From contig NZ_JNIQ01000001.1 of NCBI RefSeq assembly GCF_000702585.1, positions 2,829,001 to 2,893,000 of the forward strand: a stretch of DNA of 64,000 nt. The letters are read 5' to 3'. The position numbers and the translations under genes are program-made. The stretch is from Exiguobacterium aurantiacum DSM 6208 (lineage in GTDB: Bacteria; Bacillota; Bacilli; Exiguobacteriales; Exiguobacteriaceae). This document shows, one piece after another, positions 50,741-59,521 of this stretch; the stretch's first letter is position 1; each line of letters starts with the position of its first letter. Below the pieces are notes generated by a model. It was given only the letters and a program-made list of their open reading frames with translations. It ran no database searches and had not been told where the DNA came from.

Positions 50741-51894
50741 GAGACGACCCCTTCCTGCAACCGTTTCACGACTTCCGCCGTCGCCTTCTCTAAGTCGAGC
50801 ACCGACTCGAACCGGGCCTGCGCTTGTTTATGGCTGCCACCGCCCCGCCCGATGCCAAGGTCGTCGAGCGTCCGTTTCAAAAACTTCCCGATGGCGATGT
50901 CATGTGTCCCGTCATGCATGAGGATGAGCTTTTGCGCCGTATGATTGGCGCCGACGGCGATGCGTCCCGTCGCAGCGATGCGCTCGATGATCATCGTCGT
51001 CAGTGTCTCGCCTTCAGTCTTGCCGATGTGAGTGATGACATAGTTGTCTTCTTGTAAGAACGCGGCCACTTTCGCTTTGGCGACTCGCGCTTCGAGTGCT
51101 TTCACTTCTTTCTCCCGCTCGATCCGGGCGTTTCGTTCTTCGACGACACGGGCCGCGACCGTCTCGTTCGTCGTCGACAACGTCTGGTGCACTTGCCGGA
51201 GCGCATCGCGTGACGATTGAACAGCTCGTAGCGCCCGCGCCCCGGCCACATACGTCAAACGGACGTTGCCCCGTACTTTTTTGACGGATGTGACATGGAC
51301 GGTGCCGAGTTGTCCGGTCGAAACGACGTGTGTCCCACCGCAGGCGTTATAGTCGAGACCTTCGATTTCGACGATGCGAATCATCCCGGTCCGGTCCGTC
51401 GGTTTTCGTAGTCTCGCTCTGTCTATTTCACCGTCTAATAACGTGTGCACCGTGATCGGACGATTTTCAAAGATGAGATGTTGCACGTCGCGTTCGAGCG
51501 ATTCGACGCTCGACCAGTCGAACGCATTCGTTCCGATCTCGAGGGAAGACTCTTCCGGACCGATGCCGAAACTGAGTGTCTCGATGCCATATCGGTCTTC
51601 GAGCACGGCCGTCAACACGTGTTGTGCCGTATGTTGAATGGAATGGTCGTGACGTGACGCTTCGTCGACTTGAGCGGTCGCTGCTGTCCCGACCTCAAGC
51701 GGTCGCTCGAGCAAATGCCACACGACGTCGTCGACTTGTTGAACGTCCTGTACCGTTTCGTCCGCGATCGTCCCAGCGTCAGCCGGTTGTCCGCCGCCTT
51801 CCGCATAAAAGTGCGTCTCTTGAAGCGCGATCCAATGCCCACGCTCATCTTTTCGTTGTGCCGTCACCGTCGTTTCAAATTGCCATTCGCCCAT
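50734..51894 (-). CDS. alaX: AlaX-type trans-editing alanyl-tRNA hydrolase with DHHA1 domain
   Basis: A 386-residue protein resembling the C-terminal half of alanyl-tRNA synthetase. Editing-site zinc ligands are HTAQH (SIQHTAQHVLTA) and CGGTHV; a coiled coil follows at about residues 245-300; the DHHA1 domain ends with IGRGGGSHKQAQARF. It removes serine or glycine wrongly attached to tRNA-Ala. The long AlaX-L form with DHHA1 is typical of Bacillales. The ATG follows AAGAGGTT. It is divergent from the GntR gene. Confidence 0.9.
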   Translation of the reverse strand: MGEWQFETTVTAQRKDERGHWIALQETHFYAEGGGQPADAGTIADETVQDVQQVDDVVWHLLERPLEVGTAATAQVDEASRHDHSIQHTAQHVLTAVLEDRYGIETLSFGIGPEESSLEIGTNAFDWSSVESLERDVQHLIFENRPITVHTLLDGEIDRARLRKPTDRTGMIRIVEIEGLDYNACGGTHVVSTGQLGTVHVTSVKKVRGNVRLTYVAGARALRAVQSSRDALRQVHQTLSTTNETVAARVVEERNARIEREKEVKALEARVAKAKVAAFLQEDNYVITHIGKTEGETLTTMIIERIAATGRIAVGANHTAQKLILMHDGTHDIAIGKFLKRTLDDLGIGRGGGSHKQAQARFESVLDLEKATAEVVKRLQEGVVSC

Positions 51895-51939
51895 AAGTGG
51901 AACCTCTTTTCTCTATAATGTGTTCAGACAACTAGTTTG

Positions 51940-51955
51940 ATTTGGTCTATAATAG
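51940..51955. promoter_or_regulatory. Possible NagR autoregulatory site
   Basis: ATTTGGTCTATAATAG partly matches the GntR/NagR-type site TGGTnTAGACCA and may overlap the nagR -10 (TATAAT). Weak; listed because a better copy stands before nagA. Confidence 0.3.
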
Positions 51956-51989
51956 GACATAATCCTTTTTTAAGTCAGGAGCGATTGAG

Positions 51990-52718
51990 ATGCTACAGAT
52001 TGATAAACAATCCCCGCTTCCTATTTATTATCAAATCGAATCTTATTTAAAGCAACAAATAGATGCCGGCTTTCTTCAGCCCGGCGATTTGATTCCTTCA
52101 GAGCGCGAGTTCTCTGAGCAATACGACGTCAGTCGGATGACCGTCCGTCAGGCCATCAAGAACTTAGTGAATGAAGGGTATTTGCATCGTCAAAAAGGCC
52201 GCGGCACATTCGTCGCGACGAATAAAATCTCGATGACGCTCTCCGGCCTTACGAGTTTCACCGAGGAAATCAAGCATCGGGGCATGCGTCCATACACTCG
52301 TCTGCTCTCGTTCCAAACGATTCCCGCCCCGTATAAAGTGTCGCGCCGCTTAAGTGTCGCCCTTGACACCCCGGTGTACGAGATGAAGCGGCTCCGCCTC
52401 GCCGACGAGCAAGTGCTCGCGCTCGAGACGGCCTACATCCCGGTCACGTTGCTCCCCGATTTGACGGAGGAGGATGCGACGGGATCGATTTACGAATACG
52501 CCGAGCAGGCAGGACTCCATTTGAAAAATGCGACCCAGACGCTCGAAGCCCGCAGTGCCGCCTCAGAGGAAGCGCAGCTGCTGACGATCGAACCGGGTGC
52601 CCCGGTGCTCTTGATCGATCAGCGGACGTATCTCGACAGCGGCGACATGTTCGAATATAGCCGTGCCCTGTTCCGTGGCGATTCGTACTCGTTCACGGTC
52701 GCAATGGAGCGCACGTAA
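51990..52718 (+). CDS. nagR: GntR/HutC family repressor, NagR (YvoA)-like
   Basis: A 242-residue regulator. The winged helix is complete: PIYYQIESYLKQQIDAG, PSEREFSEQYDVSRMTVRQA and GYLHRQKGRGTFVA. The C-terminal UTRA effector domain runs from LTSFTEEIKHRGMRPYTRLL to the end, including SIYEYAEQAGLHLKNATQTLE. In B. subtilis the homologue represses nagAB and nagP and is released by glucosamine-6-phosphate or its N-acetyl form. nagA-nagB lie 2 kb away in reverse orientation with a matching site upstream, which supports this role. Confidence 0.82.
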   Translation: MLQIDKQSPLPIYYQIESYLKQQIDAGFLQPGDLIPSEREFSEQYDVSRMTVRQAIKNLVNEGYLHRQKGRGTFVATNKISMTLSGLTSFTEEIKHRGMRPYTRLLSFQTIPAPYKVSRRLSVALDTPVYEMKRLRLADEQVLALETAYIPVTLLPDLTEEDATGSIYEYAEQAGLHLKNATQTLEARSAASEEAQLLTIEPGAPVLLIDQRTYLDSGDMFEYSRALFRGDSYSFTVAMERT

Positions 52719-52720
52719 TC

Positions 52721-52753
52721 AAAAAAACGATTTGCCGACGCGGCAAATCGTTT
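52721..52753. terminator. Bidirectional terminator between nagR and the LCP gene
   Basis: Stem AAACGATTTGCCG with complement, loop ACG, T-runs on both strands. Confidence 0.88.
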
Positions 52754-53857
52754 TTATTGTGCTTCATATGTGATGCCTGAAGGGTCATACATATACGATT
52801 CGAGTTCTGACTCGGTCATCGCCTGTACTTCGTTTCCGGCATCGGCCTGTTGGACGCGATAACGGACCTCGTCGAGCAACGGTTCGTTCAAGAAGTAGTA
52901 GAAATGACCGTCATTACCCCGGGCCCCTTCACCCGTCAATTGGTATTGCACCGTATTGTTGAGCGCCCCGACATCCTCAATCAAGCGCATGTAGTCGTTC
53001 GGTCCGAGCGTCGTCTGCATGTTGTCACCGACCGCCTTCAACACTTTGTCATAGTTGTTCAGGAGCGACGTGCCGAGTGATTGCTCGAGCACGGCGTTGA
53101 TGACTTCCATTTGACGTTGGCCCCGGCCGATGTCTCCACGCGGATCGTCATAACGGTTACGGACGTAGGCGAGCGCTTCTTCGCCGCTCAGCTGTTGTAG
53201 GCCAGCTTCGACTTCGACGACTTCGCGTGACGCGTCATAACTGTTCTGTTTCGATGAGAACGGTACGTCAATCTCAACTCCGCCGACGGCGTCGATAAAG
53301 TCGACGAACCCTTGGAAGTTGAGCGAGACGACGTGATCGATTTCAATCCCGACGAGGTCTTCGACTGTTTTCGTCGACATCCGCATGCCGTTGTTCGGGT
53401 TCGACTCGTCCATCGATCCGAAGTAATAGGCATGGGTGATCTTATCTTGATCGAGCCCCGTTTTTCCATACGGAATGTTATAGCCTGTATAGTCGATATT
53501 GACGTACGAATCGCGTGGAATGCTCAGCATCGTCGTCTGCTTCTCTTTCTTGTTCAAGATGACGACGATCATGACGTCAGAGCGACCGTATTCCCCGCGT
53601 GCTTTCTTCTGGGGAGAGAGATCGGTTCCGAGGACGAGGAAGCTTTCGGTGTCTTCTTTATCGAACCGGGTTGGTTCAACCGTCGGATCGTCCTCAAGCG
53701 TCACTTGTGTTCCCGACAGCATGTTGTGCGCTTTATAAAAAGCAGTCCCATACATGCTGGAGCCGGCAATAATCACAATCAACAACAGAGCGCTGAAAAG
53801 TTTATAAAACGCAGACGGGCCTTTACGCCGTCTACGAGCCTGGGTTCTAGAATTCAT
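52754..53857 (-). CDS. LytR-CpsA-Psr (LCP) family cell-wall ligase
   Basis: A 367-residue protein with a basic N-terminus (SRTQARRRRKGP), one membrane helix (FYKLFSALLLIVIIAGSSMYG) and an extracellular LCP domain. Conserved parts are FLVLGTDLSPQKKARGEYGRSDVMIVVIL, TTMLSIPRDSYVNI with the catalytic Arg and Asp, and EALAYVRNRYDDPRGDIGRGQRQ. These enzymes attach teichoic acids or other polymers to peptidoglycan from lipid-linked precursors. ATG 53857 follows AAGGAG. It is monocistronic, between nagB and nagR. Confidence 0.9.
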   Translation of the reverse strand: MNSRTQARRRRKGPSAFYKLFSALLLIVIIAGSSMYGTAFYKAHNMLSGTQVTLEDDPTVEPTRFDKEDTESFLVLGTDLSPQKKARGEYGRSDVMIVVILNKKEKQTTMLSIPRDSYVNIDYTGYNIPYGKTGLDQDKITHAYYFGSMDESNPNNGMRMSTKTVEDLVGIEIDHVVSLNFQGFVDFIDAVGGVEIDVPFSSKQNSYDASREVVEVEAGLQQLSGEEALAYVRNRYDDPRGDIGRGQRQMEVINAVLEQSLGTSLLNNYDKVLKAVGDNMQTTLGPNDYMRLIEDVGALNNTVQYQLTGEGARGNDGHFYYFLNEPLLDEVRYRVQQADAGNEVQAMTESELESYMYDPSGITYEAQ

Positions 53858-53975
53858 CTTTTTCTCCTTCACGGTCGAATGATACGAGCTTCACTTATTA
53901 TAGAGGAATCCATAACGTTTGTCGAAAACGTTTTGATGACAAATTCATTTCCATACAATTTCCCACAAAACGTCA

Positions 53976-54007
53976 CGAAAAAACCTGCGGATACGAATCC
54001 GCAGGCA
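53976..54007 (-). terminator. Terminator of nagAB
   Basis: Stem CCTGCGGAT/ATCCGCAGG with loop ACGA just behind the nagB stop, followed by six T residues on the minus strand. Confidence 0.85.
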
Positions 54008-54008
54008 G

Positions 54009-54773
54009 TTAGGATCGAATGGAGAAGAAACGGGCCGCGGCCTCATTCCCTCGTGCTTGCAATGCGTCGGCGCACTGTGACGCGGCTTCCTTGTCGAGGA
54101 CGACCGTCACACTCGGGTGCGCTTGTAAAATCGTGGCCGGCCAATCGATCGTCGGGACGCTCTCGATCATATGGTGGACCGCCTCTGCTTTTCGTGTGCC
54201 CGTCGCGACGAGTACGATTTCACGGGCGTTCATGATCGTATCGAGTCCCATCGTGATGGCGTCAGTCGGGACGTCCTCGATCGAATCGAAGAAACGCCGG
54301 TTCGCTTCTCGCGTCGACTCCGTCAACTCGGTCACGTGCGTCTTCGCATCGAGTGCCGTGCCCGGCTCATTGAAAGCGATATGACCGTTCTCCCCGATGC
54401 CGAGCAGTTGTAGATCAACGCCGATCGAACGGACGAGCGCCTCATATCGTTTCGCTTCCGCTTCCGGATCGTCAGCGTCCCCTCGCGGCAAGTGGTTCTC
54501 CTTGAACGGGACGTCGTCGAACAGTTTCTCTTCCATGAAGTGGTGATAGCTTTGCGGATGGTCCGGGGCGAGCCCGATATATTCGTCTAAGTTGACGCTC
54601 GTCACATGACGACAGTCAAGCCGGTCTTCCTTGAACATCTTATACATGCCGACGGGCGTACTACCGGTCGCGAGTCCTAGGACGAAGTCGTGCTTTCCTG
54701 AGAGTCGTTCTTTGATGAGTGTATACGCGATCTGTTCTGCTTTTTCCGGTGTATTGGCTACTAATATATTCAT
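54009..54773 (-). CDS. nagB: Glucosamine-6-phosphate deaminase
   Basis: A 254-residue NagB. LGLATGSTPVGMYKMF binds phosphate, VTSVNLDEYIGL holds the catalytic Asp, and LGIGENGHIAFNEPGTALD the His-Glu pair. It converts glucosamine-6-phosphate to fructose-6-phosphate and ammonia. Its ATG overlaps the nagA stop by four bases, so NagA and NagB are made together. Confidence 0.95.
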   Translation of the reverse strand: MNILVANTPEKAEQIAYTLIKERLSGKHDFVLGLATGSTPVGMYKMFKEDRLDCRHVTSVNLDEYIGLAPDHPQSYHHFMEEKLFDDVPFKENHLPRGDADDPEAEAKRYEALVRSIGVDLQLLGIGENGHIAFNEPGTALDAKTHVTELTESTREANRRFFDSIEDVPTDAITMGLDTIMNAREIVLVATGTRKAEAVHHMIESVPTIDWPATILQAHPSVTVVLDKEAASQCADALQARGNEAAARFFSIRS

Positions 54774-55918
54774 ACGAGGTCCTCCTTCTTAAATACGACC
54801 TGCCCCCGATGGATCGTCTGCTCGACCGATAACGCCTCGTCCCACACGACGAGGTCCGCATCAAAGCCGACCGCGATTTTTCCTTTATGCATCAACCCAA
54901 ACTCATGCGCTTGGTTTCCTGACGTCATCTTCACGGCCTCTTCTAACGTACATCCCGTGAAATCGAGCATGTTACGGAACGCAGCGTCCATCGTCAACAC
55001 GCTGCCGGCTAGATTCCCTGCTTCAAGACGGGCTGCCCCGCCCTCGACGATGACCGGTTGACCCCCGAGCTCGTAGCGTCCGTCTGGCAATCCTTTCGCC
55101 CGCATCGCGTCGGTGATGACGACAAGCCCGTCAGCTCCTTTCAAGCGATAAGCAAAATCGACCATCTCTCGGCGGCTATGGATCCCGTCTGGAATGATCT
55201 CGACCATGACGTCCCGCTCGAGCAAACAGTATCCGACCGTCCCCGGCTCCCGATGATGCAGACCACGCATTTGATTGTACAAGTGCGTCCCGTGTTTGAC
55301 ACCTGCTTGTTTGTTTTCGGTGTATGTCGCATTCGTATGCCCGGTCGACCCGATGGCCCCCGTCTCCCGCATGGCACGTTCGAGTTCCCGAGCCCCTGGC
55401 CGTTCCGGCGCATACGTGACGAGACGAATGTGTCCCCCGGCCAGCTCTTGAAAACGCCGGAACTGGTCGGCGTCCGGGTCCGTGATATGTTCAGCCGGTT
55501 GGGCCCCAGCGTTGTCCACGTTGACGTACGGGCCTTCTAGGTGAATACCGATGACAGACGTGTCGCCCGACTCAATGACACGACGGACCGCCTCAAGCGC
55601 CCGGGCAATCTCTGATGTCGATTGCGTGATCGTCGTCGCCAGAAATGACGTGACCCCTTCTGCGAACATTGATGTCGCGAGATGACGCAAACGCGCCTCG
55701 TCCGCATCCATCGTGTCGACGTCGTAACCGCCGTGCACATGAATGTCAATCATGCCTGGCGTGACGAGTGCTCCCGCCACGTCGAGCACGTCCTCATCTT
55801 GCGCGACGTAATCGTCCATTGGCCCGACCGCCTCAATCGTATGCCCGTTCCACCGAATATACCCACGTTCCCACGTCTCATCTCCCGAGACGATTCGTGC
55901 ATTCATGATCACCATCAT
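54770..55918 (-). CDS. nagA: N-acetylglucosamine-6-phosphate deacetylase
   Basis: A 382-residue amidohydrolase. MIDIHVHGGYDVDTMDA opens the metal site, then GIHLEGPYVN (metal Glu), GSTGHTNATY, GTHLYNQM and the catalytic Asp in LVVITDAM. It removes the acetyl group from N-acetylglucosamine-6-phosphate, feeding NagB. The ATG follows AGGTGGAG. A NagR-type site lies upstream. Confidence 0.95.
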   Translation of the reverse strand: MMVIMNARIVSGDETWERGYIRWNGHTIEAVGPMDDYVAQDEDVLDVAGALVTPGMIDIHVHGGYDVDTMDADEARLRHLATSMFAEGVTSFLATTITQSTSEIARALEAVRRVIESGDTSVIGIHLEGPYVNVDNAGAQPAEHITDPDADQFRRFQELAGGHIRLVTYAPERPGARELERAMRETGAIGSTGHTNATYTENKQAGVKHGTHLYNQMRGLHHREPGTVGYCLLERDVMVEIIPDGIHSRREMVDFAYRLKGADGLVVITDAMRAKGLPDGRYELGGQPVIVEGGAARLEAGNLAGSVLTMDAAFRNMLDFTGCTLEEAVKMTSGNQAHEFGLMHKGKIAVGFDADLVVWDEALSVEQTIHRGQVVFKKEDLV

Positions 55919-55974
55919 CAGTCTCCACCTTTCTATCCCTATTCTTCCCCATTATCATAACAAATATCTAGTAT

Positions 55975-55990
55975 AGTTGTATATACCAAT
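55975..55990. promoter_or_regulatory. NagR-type operator upstream of nagA
   Basis: On the minus strand ATTGGTATATACAACT, which agrees well with the B. subtilis NagR/YvoA (dre) sites as I remember them, 57 bases before the nagA start. An extended -10 (TGTTATGAT) lies between it and the gene. Confidence 0.6.
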
Positions 55991-56062
55991 TTTATTGTTG
56001 AATCATCAAATAAAAAATGAGGGCAAGAAACGTTCATCACGCCTCTTGCCCTCATTCATTGT

Positions 56063-57427
56063 TTATGGGGCCGGTTTCGGTTCCGGTTTGTATCGACGCA
56101 CGATGTACACGAGTCGGACGAACAACAGCACTGCCCCGGCAGCGAGTCCGGCGATCAGCCCGATCCAATAACCGTCCGGTCCGAAGCCGTACGGTTCGGC
56201 GAGCAAGTAGCCGAGCGGAAGCCCGATCACCCAATAGGCGATGAGCGACAGGACGAGCGTCACGTTCACGTCCTTGAAACCACGCAATATCCCTTGGATC
56301 GGTGCGGCGACCGCATCTGACAGTTGGAAGAACACCGCAAAAATCATGAAGTGAGCGGCGAGCTCGACGACAGCCGCATCGTTCGTATAGATGGCCGCGA
56401 CACGCTCATTTTGCCAAAAGAGAAGGGCTCCGGAAAACATCGATACCGCCAAACAGAGGACAAGTCCGATTTTCGCGTAGCGGACCGCATCTTTTAGGCG
56501 GCGTGCCCCGAGCTCATAACCGACGACGATCGTCAATGCGCTCGATGCCGACAGCGGGAGCATGTAAACGAACGAGGCGAAGTTGATAGCCGCCTGGTGG
56601 GCTGCGACGATATTGTCTCCGTACGAGCTAAGAAGCAGCGTCACAGCTGCGAAAATACTGACCTCGGCAAAAATGGCCAGACCGATCGGCGTCCCAAGCT
56701 TCAACAGTTCTCGCTGTCTCGGCCACAATAGGCGTTCAAACGAGCGAAGAAAACGATATTCCAAGAACGGTTTGCCGCTCCGGACGAACGCGAGCGCCAT
56801 GAAAAAGAGGAGCCAGTACGTGATCGCCGAGGCGATTCCTGCCCCGATGCCACCGTATGCCGGAACGCCAAGTTTTCCAAAGATGAAGATGTAGTTTAAT
56901 CCGACGTTAATGGGTAACCCTAATAGTATAAGGAGCATCGAGACACGGGTTTTGCCGAGCGAGTCCATGAGCGTGCGCAGCACGTTGAACAAAAACATCG
57001 GCAAGACCCCGAAACCGAGGGCGAACAAATACCCTTTGGCGATGCGTTTCCCTTCCTCGCTCAGCCCCATCCCATCGACGGCGGGCGGGACGAGGATGGC
57101 CCCAAGGATGAGGGTCGCGATGCTCAGACCGACCGCCAAGTAAATTCCTTGGAACAACGTCCGTTGAATCTGCTGGATATTTCTCGCTCCGAGCGCTTGT
57201 GCGACAATCGGCGCGACGGCGAGCAAAATCCCGCTCAGTCCCGTGTAGACCGGCATCCACAAACTCGAACCGACACCGACACCGGCCAAGTCGACCGCTC
57301 CTGCGCGGCCGGACATGACTGTGTCAAAGAAGCTGATTAAGTAAAACGACACTTGGGTCACCAAAATCGGGAAGAAGATGGTGAAGAACAATTTGATTTT
57401 TTCTTGAAGCGTATGTGTTTGGTACAT
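56063..57427 (-). CDS. MATE family multidrug/Na+ antiporter
   Basis: A 454-residue protein with twelve membrane helices. FPILVTQVSFYLISFFDTVMSG and VDLAGVGVGSSLWMPVYTGLSGI are N-lobe MATE features and GLPINVGLNYIFIFGKLG and GILRGFKDVNVTL complete it. It exports cationic drugs using Na+ or H+. The ATG at 57427 follows GAGGGT; TTG 57433 is a poor alternative. A foldback of GGGCAAGA and TCTTGCCC at 56023-56052 lies behind the gene. It is divergent from the CHAD gene. Confidence 0.88.
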   Translation of the reverse strand: MYQTHTLQEKIKLFFTIFFPILVTQVSFYLISFFDTVMSGRAGAVDLAGVGVGSSLWMPVYTGLSGILLAVAPIVAQALGARNIQQIQRTLFQGIYLAVGLSIATLILGAILVPPAVDGMGLSEEGKRIAKGYLFALGFGVLPMFLFNVLRTLMDSLGKTRVSMLLILLGLPINVGLNYIFIFGKLGVPAYGGIGAGIASAITYWLLFFMALAFVRSGKPFLEYRFLRSFERLLWPRQRELLKLGTPIGLAIFAEVSIFAAVTLLLSSYGDNIVAAHQAAINFASFVYMLPLSASSALTIVVGYELGARRLKDAVRYAKIGLVLCLAVSMFSGALLFWQNERVAAIYTNDAAVVELAAHFMIFAVFFQLSDAVAAPIQGILRGFKDVNVTLVLSLIAYWVIGLPLGYLLAEPYGFGPDGYWIGLIAGLAAGAVLLFVRLVYIVRRYKPEPKPAP

Positions 57428-57465
57428 GGACAACCCTCATCTCATTTCAGAAAGGAAACAATCGA

Positions 57466-58239
57466 ATGAATCAACGGAATGCGGAAAAGCTAAAATATGA
57501 ACTGCTCGAAACATGGAACACGTTCAACCATTATATAACCGAAGCGCTCACGTTTCAAAATAGCGAGGACGTCCATCAGGCGCGCGTCCATTTACGGAAG
57601 CTGTTGACGTTCATGCAGCTGTACGAGACGAAACCGTCCACATATCGACAACTGAAACAGCTCATGGAAGCGCTCGGTACGGTTCGCGACGGTGATGTGC
57701 TCATCGAAGCGTTTGAGGTGGACAACGAGCTCGACGAGGCCTTTCTTGCTTACATGGAACAAAAACGCGCCGTGGCTCGAACGGTGCTCGCGACACGAGT
57801 GAGCGAAAAGATGACGCCTTCGCTCGATCAGCAAGTGCGTCGTTTTCTCGGTGGACAGCTGTTGCGCGCGTTCAATAAACGAGATGCAGCGGCTTTTATC
57901 GACAAAGCGAAATCGGAACGGAAGCGCCGCATCGATACTCACAAAGAAGCGTCACACATGGCCGACCGGCTCGAGACGCTTCATAAAATCCGGCTCGCCG
58001 TCAAACGCGAGCGCTATTTACATGAATATTTATTGAACTACGAAGAGGCGGCCTCAAAAGATCACGTCCATAAATTGAAACGGCTGCAGACCGAGCTCGG
58101 CAACATGAACGATCATCACCAACTTCTGCTGCGTTGGACAGATTTTTCACCGCCTGACGAGCTCAAGTCAGCTTATGCGTCGAAGCTTCGCCAGCTTGAG
58201 ACCGAACTCGACGAAGCGGTCGCTGCCGTCTCACTTTAA
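57466..58239 (+). CDS. CHAD domain protein
   Basis: A 257-residue helical protein with the CHAD signature: EDVHQARVHLRKLLTFMQLYE and, later, RLETLHKIRLAVKRERYLHEY with LQTELGNMNDHH. Conserved His, Arg and Lys residues form a basic patch that binds polyphosphate. ATG 57466 follows AGAAAGGAA. Its stop overlaps the stop of the convergent glsA gene by four bases, so no terminator separates them. Confidence 0.85.
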   Translation: MNQRNAEKLKYELLETWNTFNHYITEALTFQNSEDVHQARVHLRKLLTFMQLYETKPSTYRQLKQLMEALGTVRDGDVLIEAFEVDNELDEAFLAYMEQKRAVARTVLATRVSEKMTPSLDQQVRRFLGGQLLRAFNKRDAAAFIDKAKSERKRRIDTHKEASHMADRLETLHKIRLAVKRERYLHEYLLNYEEAASKDHVHKLKRLQTELGNMNDHHQLLLRWTDFSPPDELKSAYASKLRQLETELDEAVAAVSL

Positions 58240-59177
58240 CGCGACGTGTAACGTTCGACGAGTAGCTCAAGCAGTTTCATCCCGGCAATCGAATTCCCTT
58301 TTGAATCGAGCGCGGGACCAAAAATACCAAATCCGACATCGCTCAGTCCGAGCTCGTGCTTGCCGGTCGCAAGGATTGCTCCTGATACACCACTCTTGCC
58401 GGGCAACCCGACCCGAACGGCAAATTCGCCGGAGGCGTCGTACATGCCGCACGTCGTCATGATCGCCTTGACGATTCGTACGACACGCCGCGGGATCAAC
58501 TCGTCACCCGTCACCGGATCTTCTCCGTTTCCTGACAGGATTCGACCGATGCGCGCCAGGTCGAAACAGTCGACCTCAATGGCGCACTGTTTCGTGTACA
58601 CATCGATAATCTCATCGACGTCTCCTTCAACAATGCCATGGTGACGCATGAAATAAAGCAAGGCCCGGTTCAAGTCGGTCGTCTCGTATTCCGAGCGGGC
58701 GACTTTTTCGTTGTAGCGTACTTCTTCGACCGGCACACCTAACAGCGTCGCCAAAAATTGACGGAACTGATAAATCTTCAGCTCGGCCGTGTCGCCCAAA
58801 ATCATGCTTGTGACAGCCAACGCCCCGGCGTTGATCATCGGGTTGAGCGGTTTAGAAGGGACCGTCTCCTCGAGCTTCGCAATCGAGTTGAACGCGTCCC
58901 CCGTCGGTTCCATCCCGACTTTTGAGAACACGTAGTCTTCCCCGAACTCCATCAAGACGTAGCAAAGCGCAAGTGCTTTGGACACGCTTTGAATCGTGAA
59001 TTTATGATGGACGTCACCCGCATGGATGTAAGAACCGTCAGGCAGGCAAATCGCCACACCGAGTAAATCGTCTTTTACATGAGCGAGCTCAGGGATGTAA
59101 TCGGCCACTTTCCCTTGAGCCGTATACGGACGACACTCGTCGACCAAATGCGCCAACTGCTGTTCTAATACGTTCAT
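58236..59177 (-). CDS. glsA: Glutaminase
   Basis: A 313-residue serine-dependent glutaminase. The catalytic Ser-x-x-Lys is in FTIQSVSKALAL; NPMINAGALAV, RSEYETTDLNRALLYF and KSGVSGAILA are the further family motifs. It hydrolyses glutamine to glutamate and ammonia in the cytosol. The start is one of three ATG codons in a row; ATG 59177 is eight bases behind GAGG and is preferred. Confidence 0.93.
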   Translation of the reverse strand: MNVLEQQLAHLVDECRPYTAQGKVADYIPELAHVKDDLLGVAICLPDGSYIHAGDVHHKFTIQSVSKALALCYVLMEFGEDYVFSKVGMEPTGDAFNSIAKLEETVPSKPLNPMINAGALAVTSMILGDTAELKIYQFRQFLATLLGVPVEEVRYNEKVARSEYETTDLNRALLYFMRHHGIVEGDVDEIIDVYTKQCAIEVDCFDLARIGRILSGNGEDPVTGDELIPRRVVRIVKAIMTTCGMYDASGEFAVRVGLPGKSGVSGAILATGKHELGLSDVGFGIFGPALDSKGNSIAGMKLLELLVERYTSR

Positions 59178-59236
59178 CATCATCACCTCATATCCGATAG
59201 TTTACAACCGGGTCATCTTACCATATCTTCTCGCGC

Positions 59237-59401
59237 TTATCCATCCGGCGGTCCGTCATCTTTGTACCACTTGTCATCGGCCCATAAGATCGGCGGGCTT
59301 TCTTCGTCCCCTTCTAGCTTCTCGCCATGGCGATTCATGATCACCACGAACGTGACGACACTGCCGACGACGACGAACGCCATCATCCAAAACGAGAGCA
59401 T
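59237..59401 (-). CDS. Small membrane protein, 54 residues
   Basis: A short gene with a strong AAAGGAGG site eight bases before its ATG. The product has one N-terminal helix (MLSFWMMAFVVVGSVVTFVV) and an acidic tail with Trp residues (ESPPILWADDKWYKDDGPPD). It is not a fragment of a neighbour. I do not recognise a family; the layout resembles other short single-pass Bacillales proteins of unknown function. It lies upstream of glsA on the same strand, 59 bases away. Confidence 0.65.
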   Translation of the reverse strand: MLSFWMMAFVVVGSVVTFVVIMNRHGEKLEGDEESPPILWADDKWYKDDGPPDG

Positions 59402-59521
59402 CGCGGCCCCTCCTTTTCAATCGTGACAATTTTGTCTAACAACGGCGTGATACTTATCCTATGTCTCGTTGCCAATTCTCGGTACCGTTAAGAGTAGACT
59501 AAACGGAAATGGGTGAATCGA

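Noticed and set aside
53312-54235. 307-codon open frame on the plus strand opposite the LCP and nagB genes
   Set aside because: It crosses two genes and a terminator on the other strand and has no start signal; a shadow frame.
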